Below are positions 1 through 9,057 of a DNA stretch of 64,000 nucleotides, piece by piece. Source of the DNA: Colwellia sp. TT2012 (GTDB taxonomy: Bacteria; Pseudomonadota; Gammaproteobacteria; Enterobacterales; Alteromonadaceae); NCBI RefSeq assembly GCF_001440345.1, contig NZ_LJYX01000006.1, positions 186,001 through 250,000 on the forward strand. The letters run 5' to 3'. Position 1 is the stretch's first letter; each line of letters starts with the position of its first letter. The notes under the pieces were generated by a model, which was not told the origin of the DNA, ran no database searches, and saw nothing but the letters and a program-made list of their open reading frames with translations. The position numbers were made by a program, and so were the translations under genes.

Positions 1-1275
1 TCGTGAATTTCAGGGTGTGCTTTTACTTGCTCTTTTTCTCGTTGTAAGGTGGTGAAGTAGTCAAATACATTGATGCCCGCCTCACTTCCCGTCGCGATGA
101 CAGAGGTGATCACATCGCCGATCGTCGCACCCAATAAAGTTTTGTGGAACATCGCGTTTTTCTGTCTCTTACGATGATTTTTAGCATCGCTTCAATGCGA
201 TTATTGTCGATTTTTACACCCTCTACGGTGCAAAACACAACTCAAGCCAACATAGTGTTTGATAAAATAGCGAATAGCCTTGCCTAAACCACTGTTTTCT
301 TCAACCGTTTCATTAGCTAAATGGATTTCTCCCCAAGATTTTATTTCTGCCATGATGGGGGCTGAGTGTTTCTGATGATAAGCAGCCTTGCGCTCGGCGT
401 TAACTTTTCTTCTTTCGTGCAGTCATCAAAGACCCATATTTCACTATAGCGTTTGAGTACATGCTCAACTTCCTCAGGGAAGTAATTGATAACATAAACA
501 AATTGTCGTCTGGCGTGACATTACACAATGACATGGTCACATCGCGACCCGTCGGTCGATTACTCGCTAGTGCATCACTCCTGATAAGTGGTTTGGCGCA
601 TGATTGACTACGTTTGTGTAAAATACTGTCAATAAACTCTCCTGCATTGCCAATGTTGATTTCGAACAAGACTATGTGCTTATTATCCATCAGTGTCGCG
701 ATAACACTTGAGGTATAAACGCCTGATCGTAGACGCGTTTTATCACTGTTACGCACTGTTTTCTCTATCGGCTTTGCGTCAAAAATACGGTTAGTGGTGT
801 CATCTAAATAATAATGTTTAGCGTCGCTCGCTAAATTGAAGAGTAATTGGACCACCGGATAAATATCATTACAAACAAGCTCAACTTGGTCGAATACTGT
901 TGATGCAGTGATCTTGATCCCGAGTAACTTTTGAATACTGCTCTGTCGATAAAAAGGCAGTCCGGCCAAATATTTGTAAATCGCCATGAGTGAGCGTGCG
1001 GAATAACCATACTTTTGACCAGCGGTGCCATCGGTTAAGACCTCTGCCGGTAGTGGTGCGGTAAAGTAAGCGTCGCAGGTATTACAGCGAAGGCGCTCCA
1101 TCACATGTTGCTCAGGTTTAAACGGGTTTGTGTAGTCGCTAAGGTCAACAATGCGTCGAGTAATAACTGGTAATCATCAGGACTCAACGCCAGATTATTT
1201 TCCTTGGCTTCGCTGACGCGCGTTATCAACGCTTCAAATGCTTTGCCATCAATGTCGGTAAAAGGTTTTCTCACG
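1..1275 (-). pseudogene. tnpC: IS66-family transposase (TnpC) remnant, multiply frameshifted, runs off left edge
   Basis: Conceptual translation of the minus strand gives an IS66-type transposase broken into at least three frames. Positions about 1275-1125 encode an N-terminal piece (starting RKPFTDIDGKAF). Positions 1104-400 encode the large central part with a zinc-finger-like CNTCDAYF and the block DAKHYYLDDTTNRIFDAK typical of the IS66 catalytic region. Positions about 160-1 encode a C-terminal piece (ITSVIATGSEAGINVFDYFTTLQ). Frame changes lie near 1110-1125 and between about 400 and 160, so no functional enzyme is made. The family call rests on the tnpA-tnpB-tnpC order with the two ORFs to the right. 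The true 3' end lies outside the window. Confidence 0.85.
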
Positions 1276-1364
1276 GGTTATCCAAAGTCAGTGTTGGGTA
1301 CAGGTTGATTTTGCAGGCATTATGATCCGATAAAATGAAAAATTAAGTCTTTATATTGTGCTGT

Positions 1365-1578
1365 TTATTCGTTGGCGTGGATCTGTTTTTTCCCATAAGG
1401 GATCGTTATCGCACGCACCATGGTTTTATTGCGGTTTATAAAAACGAACACCGTGCCTGAACGTGGGTTGACCAAGAGTTTATGAACGACAGACAGTCGC
1501 TAAACTATCAATACCCTGACGAAAGTCTGCGGGTACAATAGCGACCAATATATGGGTATCGGCAGTAAGGTGGCTCAT
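1365..1578 (-). pseudogene. tnpB: IS66-family accessory protein TnpB (Orf2) remnant with frameshift
   Basis: ATG at 1578 lies two bases past the tnpA stop on the same strand, as in intact IS66 elements. The first frame reads MSHLTADTHILVAIVPADFRQGID and then SLATVCRS before a stop. PADFRQGIDSLATVC is the hallmark TnpB block (usually DFRKGIDGLA). In the next frame the protein resumes with NPRSGTVFVFINRN followed by KTMVRAITIPYGKKQ and a stop at 1365-1367, which is the conserved TnpB centre. One frameshift near 1480 therefore breaks the gene. Its remaining length is also below the usual 100-120 residues, so the 3' part is probably lost. Confidence 0.8.
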
Positions 1579-1580
1579 GA

Positions 1581-1940
1581 TCACATCGCGCCAATTAGTG
1601 AAATGAGCAGTTCAGCATTAACTGCACCCGATAAATTCATCTGATCACCACTGGCAAAGCACCGTTCAACCTTTACAGAAGACTGTGTTGGTGAGGTGGA
1701 AATCGGTAGATGAACAAATTGCGGTTTTGTCTCGGTGGACGCAACACACTTTCGCCATTGTTTGAGCTGACGACCACTGATCTTAAGTGCGGATGTTATT
1801 TGACTAGAGGAATAATGATTGAGTAATGCGATGGCTTGCTCACGCAATATGACAGGTGTTGGCACTTGACGGCCATTTCGATTGCTACGCCAGTACTCAA
1901 AGACAGTAACGAGCGTTGATAATGGATCTGGGGGTGACAT
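1581..1940 (-). CDS. tnpA: IS66-family TnpA (Orf1), helix-turn-helix protein
   Basis: 119 residues. It is the first gene of the IS66 set tnpA-tnpB-tnpC on the minus strand and the only one still open from start to stop. The central segment (about residues 30-65, VILREQAIALLNHYSSSQIT, then SALKISGRQLKQWRK) is a helix-turn-helix of the transposase type seen in IS66 Orf1. The stop overlaps the region just before the tnpB start, which suggests the translational coupling normal for this family. In IS66 elements Orf1 is needed for transposition with TnpB and TnpC. Since both partners are broken here, the protein is probably a relic. The IS terminal repeats were not located. Confidence 0.75.
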   Translation of the reverse strand: MSPPDPLSTLVTVFEYWRSNRNGRQVPTPVILREQAIALLNHYSSSQITSALKISGRQLKQWRKCVASTETKPQFVHLPISTSPTQSSVKVERCFASGDQMNLSGAVNAELLISLIGAM

Positions 1941-2093
1941 AATTGCATCCTAATAATAGAGGTTGCGTACATTAAATCAGATCAAAAGATGGAAGTTGAA
2001 CTATGCTGCCGTAAGCTCACGTGTTATCCCGCATTAGCTGCTGTGCTATATATTTTGTTTTTTCCTATCATTTCAAATTTGTCTACGTTGGTA

Positions 2094-2292
2094 TGAATAT
2101 TTCTAGATAAGCATTTGAACCTGTTTACATCTAAAGTTATAGAAAATAAGGTACCTATCAGTAAGCAAGAGCAACAAGCATTATTTGAGTACATGAGAGA
2201 TAAAACGGCAGAACATATTAAAGAAAAAGAGAGCTTGAAGAAAAACTATCTGCGATGCTAAAGATTACGAAAAATACCAGTGAAAAAATATA
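2094..2292 (+). pseudogene. Degraded ORF fragment, unknown function
   Basis: A frame open from about 2094 without a good start codon encodes IFLDKHLNLFTSKVIENK, then VPISKQEQQALFEYMRDKTA and EHIKEKE. A shift near 2235 moves it into ELEEKLSAMLKITKNTSEKI and a stop near 2292. The composition is charged and protein-like, and the two pieces join naturally, so I read it as the end of a broken gene whose 5' part was lost, perhaps when the IS66 element arrived. I do not recognise the family. Confidence 0.35.
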
Positions 2293-2298
2293 GTAACG

Positions 2299-2730
2299 AT
2301 GAACTTTGTTGATGAACTTGAATCATCTAGTTCTTCTACGCTGAAGTCTTGGGGGGATAATGTTTTTGGTTCGTCACTTATAGCAAAATTGAATTCTGAG
2401 AAGGGTTGCTACCTTATGAACAAAAAAGTGGCAGATATGCTTCATAAGCGGGTTGATAATCCTATACATAAAAAGATATTTCCTATGTTGTTGAACTGCT
2501 AAAATCTATTGTTCAAGCATTCCCTGAAAGCTTTACCTCAAAGGGTATAAGAATTGAATCAACTAATTTAAGTGAGCAGCATGTATCATCTATACGTGTG
2601 ATTTTGGAGTCTATGGAGTTGGTTGAAAAATTAACTGCACGTGACGGTGACTTGACGGATACATATAAATTTACAGAATTAGGAAAGGAAAATATTCTGT
2701 TAGTTGTAAGTGAAATAGATAATGGTTAAA
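2299..2730 (+). pseudogene. Hypothetical protein gene split by a frameshift near 2485
   Basis: ATG at 2299 opens a 67-codon frame that ends at 2502. In another frame a natural continuation runs from about 2484 to a stop at 2728-2730. It reads YVVELLKSIVQAFPESFTSK, then VSSIRVILESMELVEKL and TDTYKFTELGKENILLVVSE. Joined, the product is about 143 residues. The second half ends in what looks like a winged-helix-like segment (ESMELVEKL...YKFTELGKE is typical of the wing and last helix of small transcription-factor or phage-type domains), but I cannot name the family. The gene follows another broken ORF and a decayed IS66, so the segment is an eroding accessory region. Confidence 0.45.
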
Positions 2731-3041
2731 GTACGAGCTTAGGGTAGTAAATCACCAAAGTAGCTAATGAATTTATTGGGCTGGCGCAGAGCTGTTCGAG
2801 TCCGACCGCTGGTAGCACTCTCCCTTGTTCTTCAAAGGCTATAACGAAACAAGCAGACTTCTAACGTCGGTTTTTTTGTGCCTGAAATTCAATCTGTACC
2901 ATTGCTTGTAGCACCTAGATATTTCAAGGGTGACGGTTCAAGTTCGTCCATCGTTAATCTTTGCTGTCTCGCTGAATACGGCAGAAGAATAAAGACCAGG
3001 CCGCTAGAATAGAGTTATTGCTTCAGCCACACTGGCATTGG
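2731..3041. other. Gene-free stretch between broken accessory genes and the reductase gene
   Basis: No convincing reading frame. Around 2790-2815 a short piece (GTTCGAGTCC) looks like a tRNA T-arm and is followed at 2865-2877 by a T-run, but no tRNA fold could be drawn. It may be an old attachment-site remnant. Nothing else recognised. Confidence 0.3.
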
Positions 3042-3983
3042 CTAATATCCTCGCTGAACATCTACAGCATGGGGCATGATGTTGTTTTCACGATACCTTA
3101 TTATATTCTTAGCAATAACCTTTGCTGCCGAGTGCATATTGGTTGGTGCTGAAATATGGGGTAAGACAGTGATATTGGGGTTACCCCACATGGCATCGTT
3201 TGGCGTTAAAGGTTCATGTTCAAATACATCGAGCACGGCATGAGCTATATGGCCAATTTCTAATAGTTTCAACAATGCTTCGCTATCAATAACAGCGCCC
3301 CGAGAGAAATTTATTAGCTTTGCTCCCTGAGGAAGTTTACTTAATAATGCCTTATCAAGCAGGTGATAAGTCTCTGGAGTCAGCGGTAATAGATTAATTA
3401 AAATATCAGTTTTACTCAGCATTGTTTGTAAACCAGCAGAGCCTAGGTAATTTTTAATACCCTGAAGCTGCTTTGGCGTTCTGCTCCAACAACTCACTTG
3501 GTAATCTAATTTTTTAAGGCTAGCTAAAGCGGCAATGCCAAGTGCGCCGGCCCCTAAGACACTGACTCTCAGTTCTGAAGATGTTATACAAGGTAACTGC
3601 TGCCACTGTTTATTGACTTGCTGTTGAGCATAGTCGACCATGTTTTTTTGCAAATATAAGGTCCAGGCCAGTACAGATTCAGCCATTGTTTTTGCCAATT
3701 GCGGATCGTCTAACTTTACCAGCTTTATTGGCTTGTCAACGACGGCAGCGATTAACTTTTCTACCCCAGCCCATAAGCTTTGTATCCAAACTAAATTAGG
3801 GAATCGGGCCAAGTCTTTTGCCTCTGGGTTGGCCACAATGGCAATGTCGATATCTTTAGCTTGAGAGTCACTGATCTGTTCAGGTAAAAGTATGCTTTCA
3901 TTGACTAATTCTTGCTTGAGTATTGCTAGCCATTGAGACTGAATATCGGCTGTAGCACCGCTGATAAAGACGATATTTTTCAT
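3042..3983 (-). CDS. ghrA: Glyoxylate/hydroxypyruvate reductase A-like 2-hydroxyacid dehydrogenase
   Basis: 313 residues, essentially the length of E. coli GhrA (312). NAD(P)H-dependent reduction of 2-oxoacids such as glyoxylate and hydroxypyruvate in the cytoplasm is the known family role. Visible features: dinucleotide-binding GAGALG at about 144-149 after a short strand, SRTP after the second strand (a basic residue there favours NADPH), and the catalytic triad Arg228 (in NFSRGAVID), Glu257 (in FEHEPL) and His276 (in LPHISAP), at the spacing of GhrA Arg227/Glu256/His275. The start ATG at 3983 has AGAGG upstream. It lies just downstream of the TetR gene on the same strand (52-bp gap), so the two may be co-transcribed. 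Substrate preference is inferred. Confidence 0.85.
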   Translation of the reverse strand: MKNIVFISGATADIQSQWLAILKQELVNESILLPEQISDSQAKDIDIAIVANPEAKDLARFPNLVWIQSLWAGVEKLIAAVVDKPIKLVKLDDPQLAKTMAESVLAWTLYLQKNMVDYAQQQVNKQWQQLPCITSSELRVSVLGAGALGIAALASLKKLDYQVSCWSRTPKQLQGIKNYLGSAGLQTMLSKTDILINLLPLTPETYHLLDKALLSKLPQGAKLINFSRGAVIDSEALLKLLEIGHIAHAVLDVFEHEPLTPNDAMWGNPNITVLPHISAPTNMHSAAKVIAKNIIRYRENNIMPHAVDVQRGY

Positions 3984-4035
3984 AAATTAAAAACCTCTTT
4001 AAGCGCTAGTGTTATTGCGTTTTTTATGACTTAAA

Positions 4036-4617
4036 TTACTGAGAAACATCATGATAAAGCTGCTCAGCAAGTTGTTCTAATATTTTCGCCTCAGGGTGAG
4101 TATGGGCAAAAGTTCTTAAACCATAGATACCCATTAAAAAGTACCGTGCTAGATGATCGCAATCTTTGTCCGTGCTAATACTTTTTTCGGTTTTAGCTTG
4201 GGTAAATTTTTCCGCCAGCGCCTGTTGTAACATCGATAAATTAGCCGTAATTACCTGTTGAATTTCACTGTCTTGTTCTGCTACCTCATTCAAAGCCTTG
4301 GTTAATAAACAAGCCTGAGCACTATCACAGCTAATACATTCAATAACGACATTATCAAGATAAGATTTTAAATTAAGCAGAGTTAAGTTTGAGTTAGCAA
4401 AAAACTGCTCAAATTCCGTCGCTCGGTCAACACGGTATTGTTCAAGTGAAGCCAGCAATAAACCACGCTTATTTTCAAAAGCACAGTAAATAGAGCCAGG
4501 GTGTAAACCGGTGGCTTTTTTAAGCTCTTGCATACTGGTATTGGCATAACCTTTATGCATAAAAGCTTTCATGGCTGCTCTTAGTACTTTTTCTCTATCA
4601 AACTCAGCATTGCGCAT
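4036..4617 (-). CDS. TetR/AcrR-family repressor, NemR-like
   Basis: 193 residues. The N-terminal TetR DNA-binding domain spans about 5-55 (REKVLRAAMKAFMHKGYANT, then SMQELKKATGLHPGSIYCAF), with the usual helix-turn-helix ending in SIYxxFxxK. The ligand domain contains two close cysteines in CISCDSAQAC (about 95-104) followed by LLTKALNEVAEQ, the region where E. coli NemR senses electrophiles and bleach through cysteine. The gene is divergent from an Old Yellow Enzyme gene, as nemR accompanies nemA in E. coli. Three related inverted repeats occupy the 126-bp spacer and are likely operators. Function as an electrophile-responsive autorepressor is inferred from this context and the cysteines. 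Confidence 0.82.
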   Translation of the reverse strand: MRNAEFDREKVLRAAMKAFMHKGYANTSMQELKKATGLHPGSIYCAFENKRGLLLASLEQYRVDRATEFEQFFANSNLTLLNLKSYLDNVVIECISCDSAQACLLTKALNEVAEQDSEIQQVITANLSMLQQALAEKFTQAKTEKSISTDKDCDHLARYFLMGIYGLRTFAHTHPEAKILEQLAEQLYHDVSQ

Positions 4618-4662
4618 TAATTTATTGTCTTCATGTTGTCGATACCATGATTATACCTAATT

Positions 4663-4702
4663 TTGAACAAGCATTCAAAATAGTAGTTGAATGTTCGTTC
4701 AA
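4663..4702. promoter_or_regulatory. Two degenerate TetR-type operator half-palindromes
   Basis: TTGAACAA-GCATTCAA at 4663-4678 and TTGAATGT-TCGTTCAA at 4687-4702 are imperfect copies of the perfect palindrome 10 bp further right, spaced 24 bp from centre to centre. They probably serve as additional sites for the divergent TetR protein and lie close to its own start. Confidence 0.6.
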
Positions 4703-4709
4703 ATAAAGG

Positions 4710-4733
4710 TATCTTGAATGTACATTCAAGATA
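4710..4733. promoter_or_regulatory. 24-bp perfect palindrome, likely operator of the TetR/NemR-like repressor
   Basis: The half-site TATCTTGAATGT is followed directly by its exact reverse complement, with the centre at 4721/4722. It ends 10 bp before the ATG of the ene-reductase gene, overlapping the expected ribosome-binding region, so bound repressor would block transcription elongation or initiation. Length and symmetry are typical of TetR operators. Confidence 0.75.
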
Positions 4734-4743
4734 GAGAAAAATC

Positions 4744-5799
4744 ATGACCGAAAACTTATTCCAACCCTACGCGTTAAATAACAGCATTAGTTTAAACAAT
4801 AAAATATTAATGGCGCCATTAACACGCTGTATGGCTGATGATAATTTAGTACCTACGCAAGCAATGGCTGACTATTACGGCCGTAGAGCCGAGGCGGGAT
4901 TAATTATTTCAGAAGCGGTCATTATTCGCCCCGACGGTCAAGGTTATCCCAATACGCCAGGTTTATTTACCCAAGCGCAAATTGACGGCTGGCAAACAGT
5001 CACCACCGCAGTGCATAAAAACGGCGGTAAAATATTTGCCCAGCTTTGGCATACCGGTCGTGTGGCCCATCCGTATTTTTATGGCAAAGGCAACGATGAT
5101 GCCCCAGTATTAGCGCCATCTGCCATTGGTGTCGAAGGTAGCGTACCGAGAATGCGCGAACTAAACTATAAAACGCCAAAAGCAGTGAGCCTTGATGAGA
5201 TAAAATCACTGGTGCATGATTATGCGCAAGCCGCAGAAAATGCGATTAAAGCAGGATTTGATGGTGTTGAAATTCATGGCGCTAATGGTTATCTAATCGA
5301 CCAGTTTTTACATCATGATAGTAATCAACGCAGCGATGAGTACGGCGGCAGCAGTGAAAATATGATACGTTTTGCTTTAGAAGTGGTTGATGGAATTATC
5401 GAAAAAATAGGCAATGACAGAACTGCTTTAAGAGTATCACCCGGCGCCTACTTTAATATGGCCGGCGATAGTCGCGATCGTCAAGTCTTTGATCAACTGC
5501 TACCAGAGCTTGAAAAACGTGATTTGGCCTTTTTACATATTGGTATCTTTGACGATAGTATGGAGTTTGATTATTTAGGCGGCAAAGCCTCAAGTTATGT
5601 GCGAGCCAACTACAGTAAAACCTTAGTGGGTGTCGGTAGTTACACCGCTGAAACAGCAAGTGATGCCATCAATGCTAATAAGTTTGACCTGATTGCCATT
5701 GGTCGACCTTTTATTGCTAACCCTGATTATGTTGCTAAAATCCGCAATAAGCAGCCATTAGTCAGTTATTCGGATGAGATGTTAACCAGTTTAGTTTGA
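4744..5799 (+). CDS. nemA: Alkene reductase, Old Yellow Enzyme family (N-ethylmaleimide reductase-like)
   Basis: 351 residues (E. coli NemA 365). FMN-dependent, NADPH-driven reduction of activated C=C bonds and nitro groups in electrophiles; cytoplasmic TIM barrel. Seen in the sequence: N-terminal MAPLTRCMAD (about 23-32), AQLWHTGRVAHP (99-110) and the substrate-binding block HGANGYLIDQFL with His178, Asn181 and Tyr183, followed by NQRSDEYGGS. The C-terminal FMN phosphate loop is LIAIGRPFIANPD. The gene is preceded by the palindromic operator and transcribed away from the TetR gene. A bidirectional terminator follows at 5863. Likely induced by electrophiles when the repressor is modified; this part is inference. 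Confidence 0.9.
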   Translation: MTENLFQPYALNNSISLNNKILMAPLTRCMADDNLVPTQAMADYYGRRAEAGLIISEAVIIRPDGQGYPNTPGLFTQAQIDGWQTVTTAVHKNGGKIFAQLWHTGRVAHPYFYGKGNDDAPVLAPSAIGVEGSVPRMRELNYKTPKAVSLDEIKSLVHDYAQAAENAIKAGFDGVEIHGANGYLIDQFLHHDSNQRSDEYGGSSENMIRFALEVVDGIIEKIGNDRTALRVSPGAYFNMAGDSRDRQVFDQLLPELEKRDLAFLHIGIFDDSMEFDYLGGKASSYVRANYSKTLVGVGSYTAETASDAINANKFDLIAIGRPFIANPDYVAKIRNKQPLVSYSDEMLTSLV

Positions 5800-5862
5800 T
5801 TAAATTGAACTGACTTCAACCGCGTTGAGGCTAACTTAGCTTAACTTAGTTTAAATACATTG

Positions 5863-5888
5863 AAAACTCGCCACTAGTGGCGAGTTTT
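5863..5888. terminator. Bidirectional rho-independent terminator
   Basis: AAAACTCGCCA / CTAG / TGGCGAGTTTT: an 11-bp perfect stem with a 4-base loop, A-run before and T-run after, placed between two convergent genes (ene-reductase and sulfhydrylase), so it can serve both. Confidence 0.9.
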
Positions 5889-5939
5889 ATTGTTTAAGCT
5901 AAAAGCTATCTCAGCGCTTAGTTGCGATAAAATGAAAGA

Positions 5940-7217
5940 CTACTTTTGGCTCAGAATTAATGCCTGTTCAACGTCTGCAAGAATATCTTCAATATGTTCA
6001 ATACCAATAGACAAACGTACCATTTCTTTGCTCACGCCAGCCTTAGCCAATTCTTCTTCGTTCAATTGTCTATGGGTTGTTGAGGCAGGGTGACAAGCGA
6101 GCGACTTAGCATCACCAATATTAACCAGACGCACGATAAGCTGTAGTGCATCAATAAATTTAGCGCCCGCTTGTTCGCCACCTTTAATACCAAAACTTAA
6201 AATACCGCTGCTGCCTTCTGGCATATATTTCTGCGCCAATTGATAATCAGGTGAGGTCTCTAAACCAGCATAATTTACCCAGTTAACGGCACTATGCGCT
6301 GATAAATATTGCGCAACACGCATACAATTAAAACAATGGCGCTCCATACGCAGCGGCAAGGTTTCTAAACCTTGTAAAATAAAAAACACATTCATCGGAG
6401 AAATGGCTGCACCCATGCTTCTCAGCGGTACTACTCTCGCTCTAGCAATAAAAGCAGCATTACCAAAGGTTTCTGTGTAACTAACACCATGGTAAGAAGG
6501 GTCCGGCTGATTTAATAGGGCAAAACGTTGCTTATGCTCATGCCAAGGGAAATTCCCTGAGTCGACAATAATACCGCCGATAGAAGTACCATGGCCACCA
6601 ATGTATTTTGTTAAAGAATGCACCACAATATCGGCGCCATGTTCAAACGGACGGCACAAGGCAGGACTGGCGACAGTATTATCGACTACTAGCGGCACGC
6701 CATGTTTATGAGCGATAGCGGCCATTTTTTCTATATCGGCAATATTGCCGGAAGGGTTACCTATGGTTTCACAAAAGACGGCTTTAGTATTTTCATCAAT
6801 TAAACTTTCTAAGGCGACAAAGTCATCATGACTGGCAAAGCGTACTTCAATACCCTGTTGTGGCAAGGTATGAGCAAACAAATTATAGGTGCCACCATAT
6901 AATTTATTGATGCTGACAATATTGTCGCCCACTTTTGCCAAGGTTTGAATAGTCGCGGTAATTGCCGCCATACCTGACGCTAAAGCTAAACTGGCAATGC
7001 CACCCTCAAGCTCAGCCACTCTTTTCTCTAACACCGCTTGGGTTGGATTACCAATACGGGTATAAATATTACCTTCAACTTTCAAATCAAATAAATCAGC
7101 GCCGTGCTGGGTGTTATCAAAGGCATAACTTGTCGTTTGATAGATAGGCACAGCAACGGCCTTACTGCTTTGCTCTGGAGTATAACCCGCGTGGATAGCT
7201 ATAGTTTCTTTACGCAT
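5940..7217 (-). CDS. metY: O-acetylhomoserine aminocarboxypropyltransferase/sulfhydrylase, PLP-dependent
   Basis: 425 residues, the usual size for MetY (Cys/Met metabolism PLP family, fold type I). It converts O-acetylhomoserine plus sulfide to homocysteine in direct sulfhydrylation; cytoplasmic. N-terminal IAIHAGYTPE and AVPIYQTTSYAFDN, YTRIGNPT (53-60), LASGMAAI (79-86), and the PLP lysine Lys204 in VHSLTKYIGGHG. The C-terminal LSIGIEHIEDILADVEQAL block (about 405-420) is characteristic. Length and GGHGTSIGG favour MetY over MetB or MetZ. It stands alone, with the repeat-rich 7.2-8.0 kb spacer upstream. No clear MetJ box or SAM riboswitch was seen in that spacer. Confidence 0.9.
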   Translation of the reverse strand: MRKETIAIHAGYTPEQSSKAVAVPIYQTTSYAFDNTQHGADLFDLKVEGNIYTRIGNPTQAVLEKRVAELEGGIASLALASGMAAITATIQTLAKVGDNIVSINKLYGGTYNLFAHTLPQQGIEVRFASHDDFVALESLIDENTKAVFCETIGNPSGNIADIEKMAAIAHKHGVPLVVDNTVASPALCRPFEHGADIVVHSLTKYIGGHGTSIGGIIVDSGNFPWHEHKQRFALLNQPDPSYHGVSYTETFGNAAFIARARVVPLRSMGAAISPMNVFFILQGLETLPLRMERHCFNCMRVAQYLSAHSAVNWVNYAGLETSPDYQLAQKYMPEGSSGILSFGIKGGEQAGAKFIDALQLIVRLVNIGDAKSLACHPASTTHRQLNEEELAKAGVSKEMVRLSIGIEHIEDILADVEQALILSQK

Positions 7218-7424
7218 TTTTCATTCCTAAGTTACTAGTTAATATAATGATTTTTATTCATCATATCGAATAGCGTGCAACGAAGATAAGACCGTAATGT
7301 GATTAAGATAGTTTTTTTAGTTATAAAACTATCAATATTAGTTAAACAATATCCTATGATTTTGAGTGGCTTGATTTAACGCTTATGCACTAGAGTTACA
7401 GAGTTAACTAAAGGAAAATACAAC
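7218..7424. other. Upstream region of metY
   Basis: AT-rich spacer holding the promoter of the minus-strand sulfhydrylase gene. No recognisable operator or riboswitch was found. Confidence 0.4.
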
Positions 7425-7736
7425 TATACCCGTCACCATTCAAAGTGCTCGATTTCAGTGGGAATTAAAAGGGCTTTAGGCAAGGGAAATAATTGAAGCA
7501 TAGTCATTCTATGGTTTTATTATTTAACGCGGTATAAAGTCATTTTAAACCCATCGAAGAAGCGTTTGAGCAACATCACTTCATCGTTGCTGTAACTCAT
7601 AATGACGCTGCATGGATGCAGCTTGTTAGAGAATGCAGGAGCATATTCTCCTGAACAACCATTATTTCATCACAGCGCCTTGAATTGAAATTGCTCAAGC
7701 ACTCTGAAACATGCATCTTGAATGGTAACGGGTATA
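7425..7736. repeat. Dispersed repeat copy 1, 312 bp, with 24-bp terminal inverted repeats
   Basis: Left end TATACCCGTCACCATTCAA (then AGTGC) and right end, read on the other strand, TATACCCGTTACCATTCAA (then GATGC) match at about 22 of 24 bases. The interior has two palindromic modules: GCTGCATGGATGCAGC at about 7607 and AATGCAGGAGCATATTCTCC at about 7632. A second full-length relative lies at 17925-18281 and a deleted one at 28766-28823. No coding capacity, so this looks like a MITE or similar non-autonomous repeat. Confidence 0.75.
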
Positions 7737-8025
7737 CATAGCGTTAACTAGGGCAGGCAGAATTAGCAATGAATAATATTAAGGCTAGCTATGGGGAAAA
7801 CTCAGCAGTCATTCTTTTACTTTACTAACAGCTATTAAGTCACAGCACTACTTGGCTATGCTTGATAACGAGCCTACATAGGCCACCCATAATAACTTGA
7901 GCAATTTTAATTGCCACTTAAGTCCCGCACTTTGACTAGTAACGGAGATAAATAGTAATCCACAGGTGTAACCACGGAGTTATTGCTGTAAATTAGTCTC
8001 CTGCTTCTTCATTATACCAACTATC
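7737..8025. other. Spacer upstream of selD
   Basis: Non-coding stretch between the dispersed repeat and selD. No terminator, RNA or operator was recognised. The selD promoter must lie here. Confidence 0.4.
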
Positions 8026-9057
8026 ATGACAAAAATTCGTTTGACCCAATACTCACACGGCGCAGGCTGTGGCTGTAAAATTTCACCATCGGTACTTGAT
8101 GTGATGCTAAAGTCATCACTGGTTTTACCCGAGAATAATGCACTTTTAGTGGGTAATAGCACCAAAGATGATGCGGCTGTTTTTGATATTGGTAATGATC
8201 AAGCAGTGATCTCAACCACTGATTTTTTTATGCCCATTGTTGATGATCCTACTGACTTTGGTAAAATTGCCGCCTGTAATGCCATTAGCGATATTTATGC
8301 TATGGGTGGAAAGCCGCTAATGGCGATAGCTATTTTGGGCTGGCCGGTAAAACTTTTAGCACCAGAAATAGCCCAACAAGTGCTTGATGGAGCAAGAATG
8401 ATCTGTGCTGAGGCTGGGATCCCGTTAGCGGGCGGGCATTCCATTGATACGCCAGAGCCTATTTTTGGCTTAGCGGTTACTGGTCTGATCAATAATGCGC
8501 ACATTAAGCGCAACAATACCGCAGGGGTTGGCGATCTTTTGTATTTAACTAAGCCGTTAGGTATTGGCATTATGACCACGGCTGAAAAACAAGGGAAATT
8601 GTTACCTGAGCACAGACAACTAGCACCGCAAGTGATGAAAACCTTAAATACTATTGGGCAAAAGTTTGCAGTACTGGATGTCGTTACCGCTATGACTGAT
8701 GTCACTGGTTTTGCACTTTTAGGACACCTATTGGAAATGTGTCAAGGCAGTGATGTTGCTGCTGTTATTGATTTTGAGCAAGTACCCTGTATGGATTTCG
8801 TCAATGATTACATTGATCAAGGCTGCATACCTGGTGGCTGTGAGCGAAATTTTGACAGTTATGGCGAGCACGTTGGGCCGTTAAGCGCCAAGCAAAGAAC
8901 AATTTTGTGCGATCCTCAAACCAGTGGCGGTTTACTTGTGGCAGTACAACCTCACGGCAAGGAAGAATTTGAAGCTGTGTGTCGAGATAATGGCCTTAAC
9001 CTACAACCTATTGGCGAGCTAGTGGCGGCAACTTCACCCACCGTGAGCTTGTTGTAA
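8026..9057 (+). CDS. selD: Selenide, water dikinase (selenophosphate synthase)
   Basis: 343 residues (E. coli SelD 347). Makes selenophosphate from selenide and ATP for selenocysteine and selenouridine synthesis; cytoplasmic. The N-terminus [15 protein letters not shown] carries the catalytic Cys15 and Lys18 (E. coli Cys17/Lys20). The catalytic position is cysteine, not selenocysteine, so no SECIS is required. Next come [22 protein letters not shown] and [13 protein letters not shown], the AIR-synthase-like ATP-binding core, and [13 protein letters not shown] near the C-terminus. It overlaps the start of mnmH by one base (TAATG), so the two are translationally coupled. The pairing shows selenophosphate is used at least for tRNA 2-selenouridine. 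SelA and SelB genes are not in the window. Confidence 0.96.
   Translation: MTKIRLTQYSHGAGCGCKISPSVLDVMLKSSLVLPENNALLVGNSTKDDAAVFDIGNDQAVISTTDFFMPIVDDPTDFGKIAACNAISDIYAMGGKPLMAIAILGWPVKLLAPEIAQQVLDGARMICAEAGIPLAGGHSIDTPEPIFGLAVTGLINNAHIKRNNTAGVGDLLYLTKPLGIGIMTTAEKQGKLLPEHRQLAPQVMKTLNTIGQKFAVLDVVTAMTDVTGFALLGHLLEMCQGSDVAAVIDFEQVPCMDFVNDYIDQGCIPGGCERNFDSYGEHVGPLSAKQRTILCDPQTSGGLLVAVQPHGKEEFEAVCRDNGLNLQPIGELVAATSPTVSLL

Noticed and set aside
2785..2815. tRNA-like T-arm sequence GTTCGAGTCC followed by a T-run
   Set aside because: Neither the T-stem nor an acceptor stem can be paired and no anticodon arm is present upstream. At most a fossil of an attachment site.
7218..7424. SAM or MetJ control of metY
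   Set aside because: No AGACGTCT-type tandem box and no riboswitch-like stems were seen.
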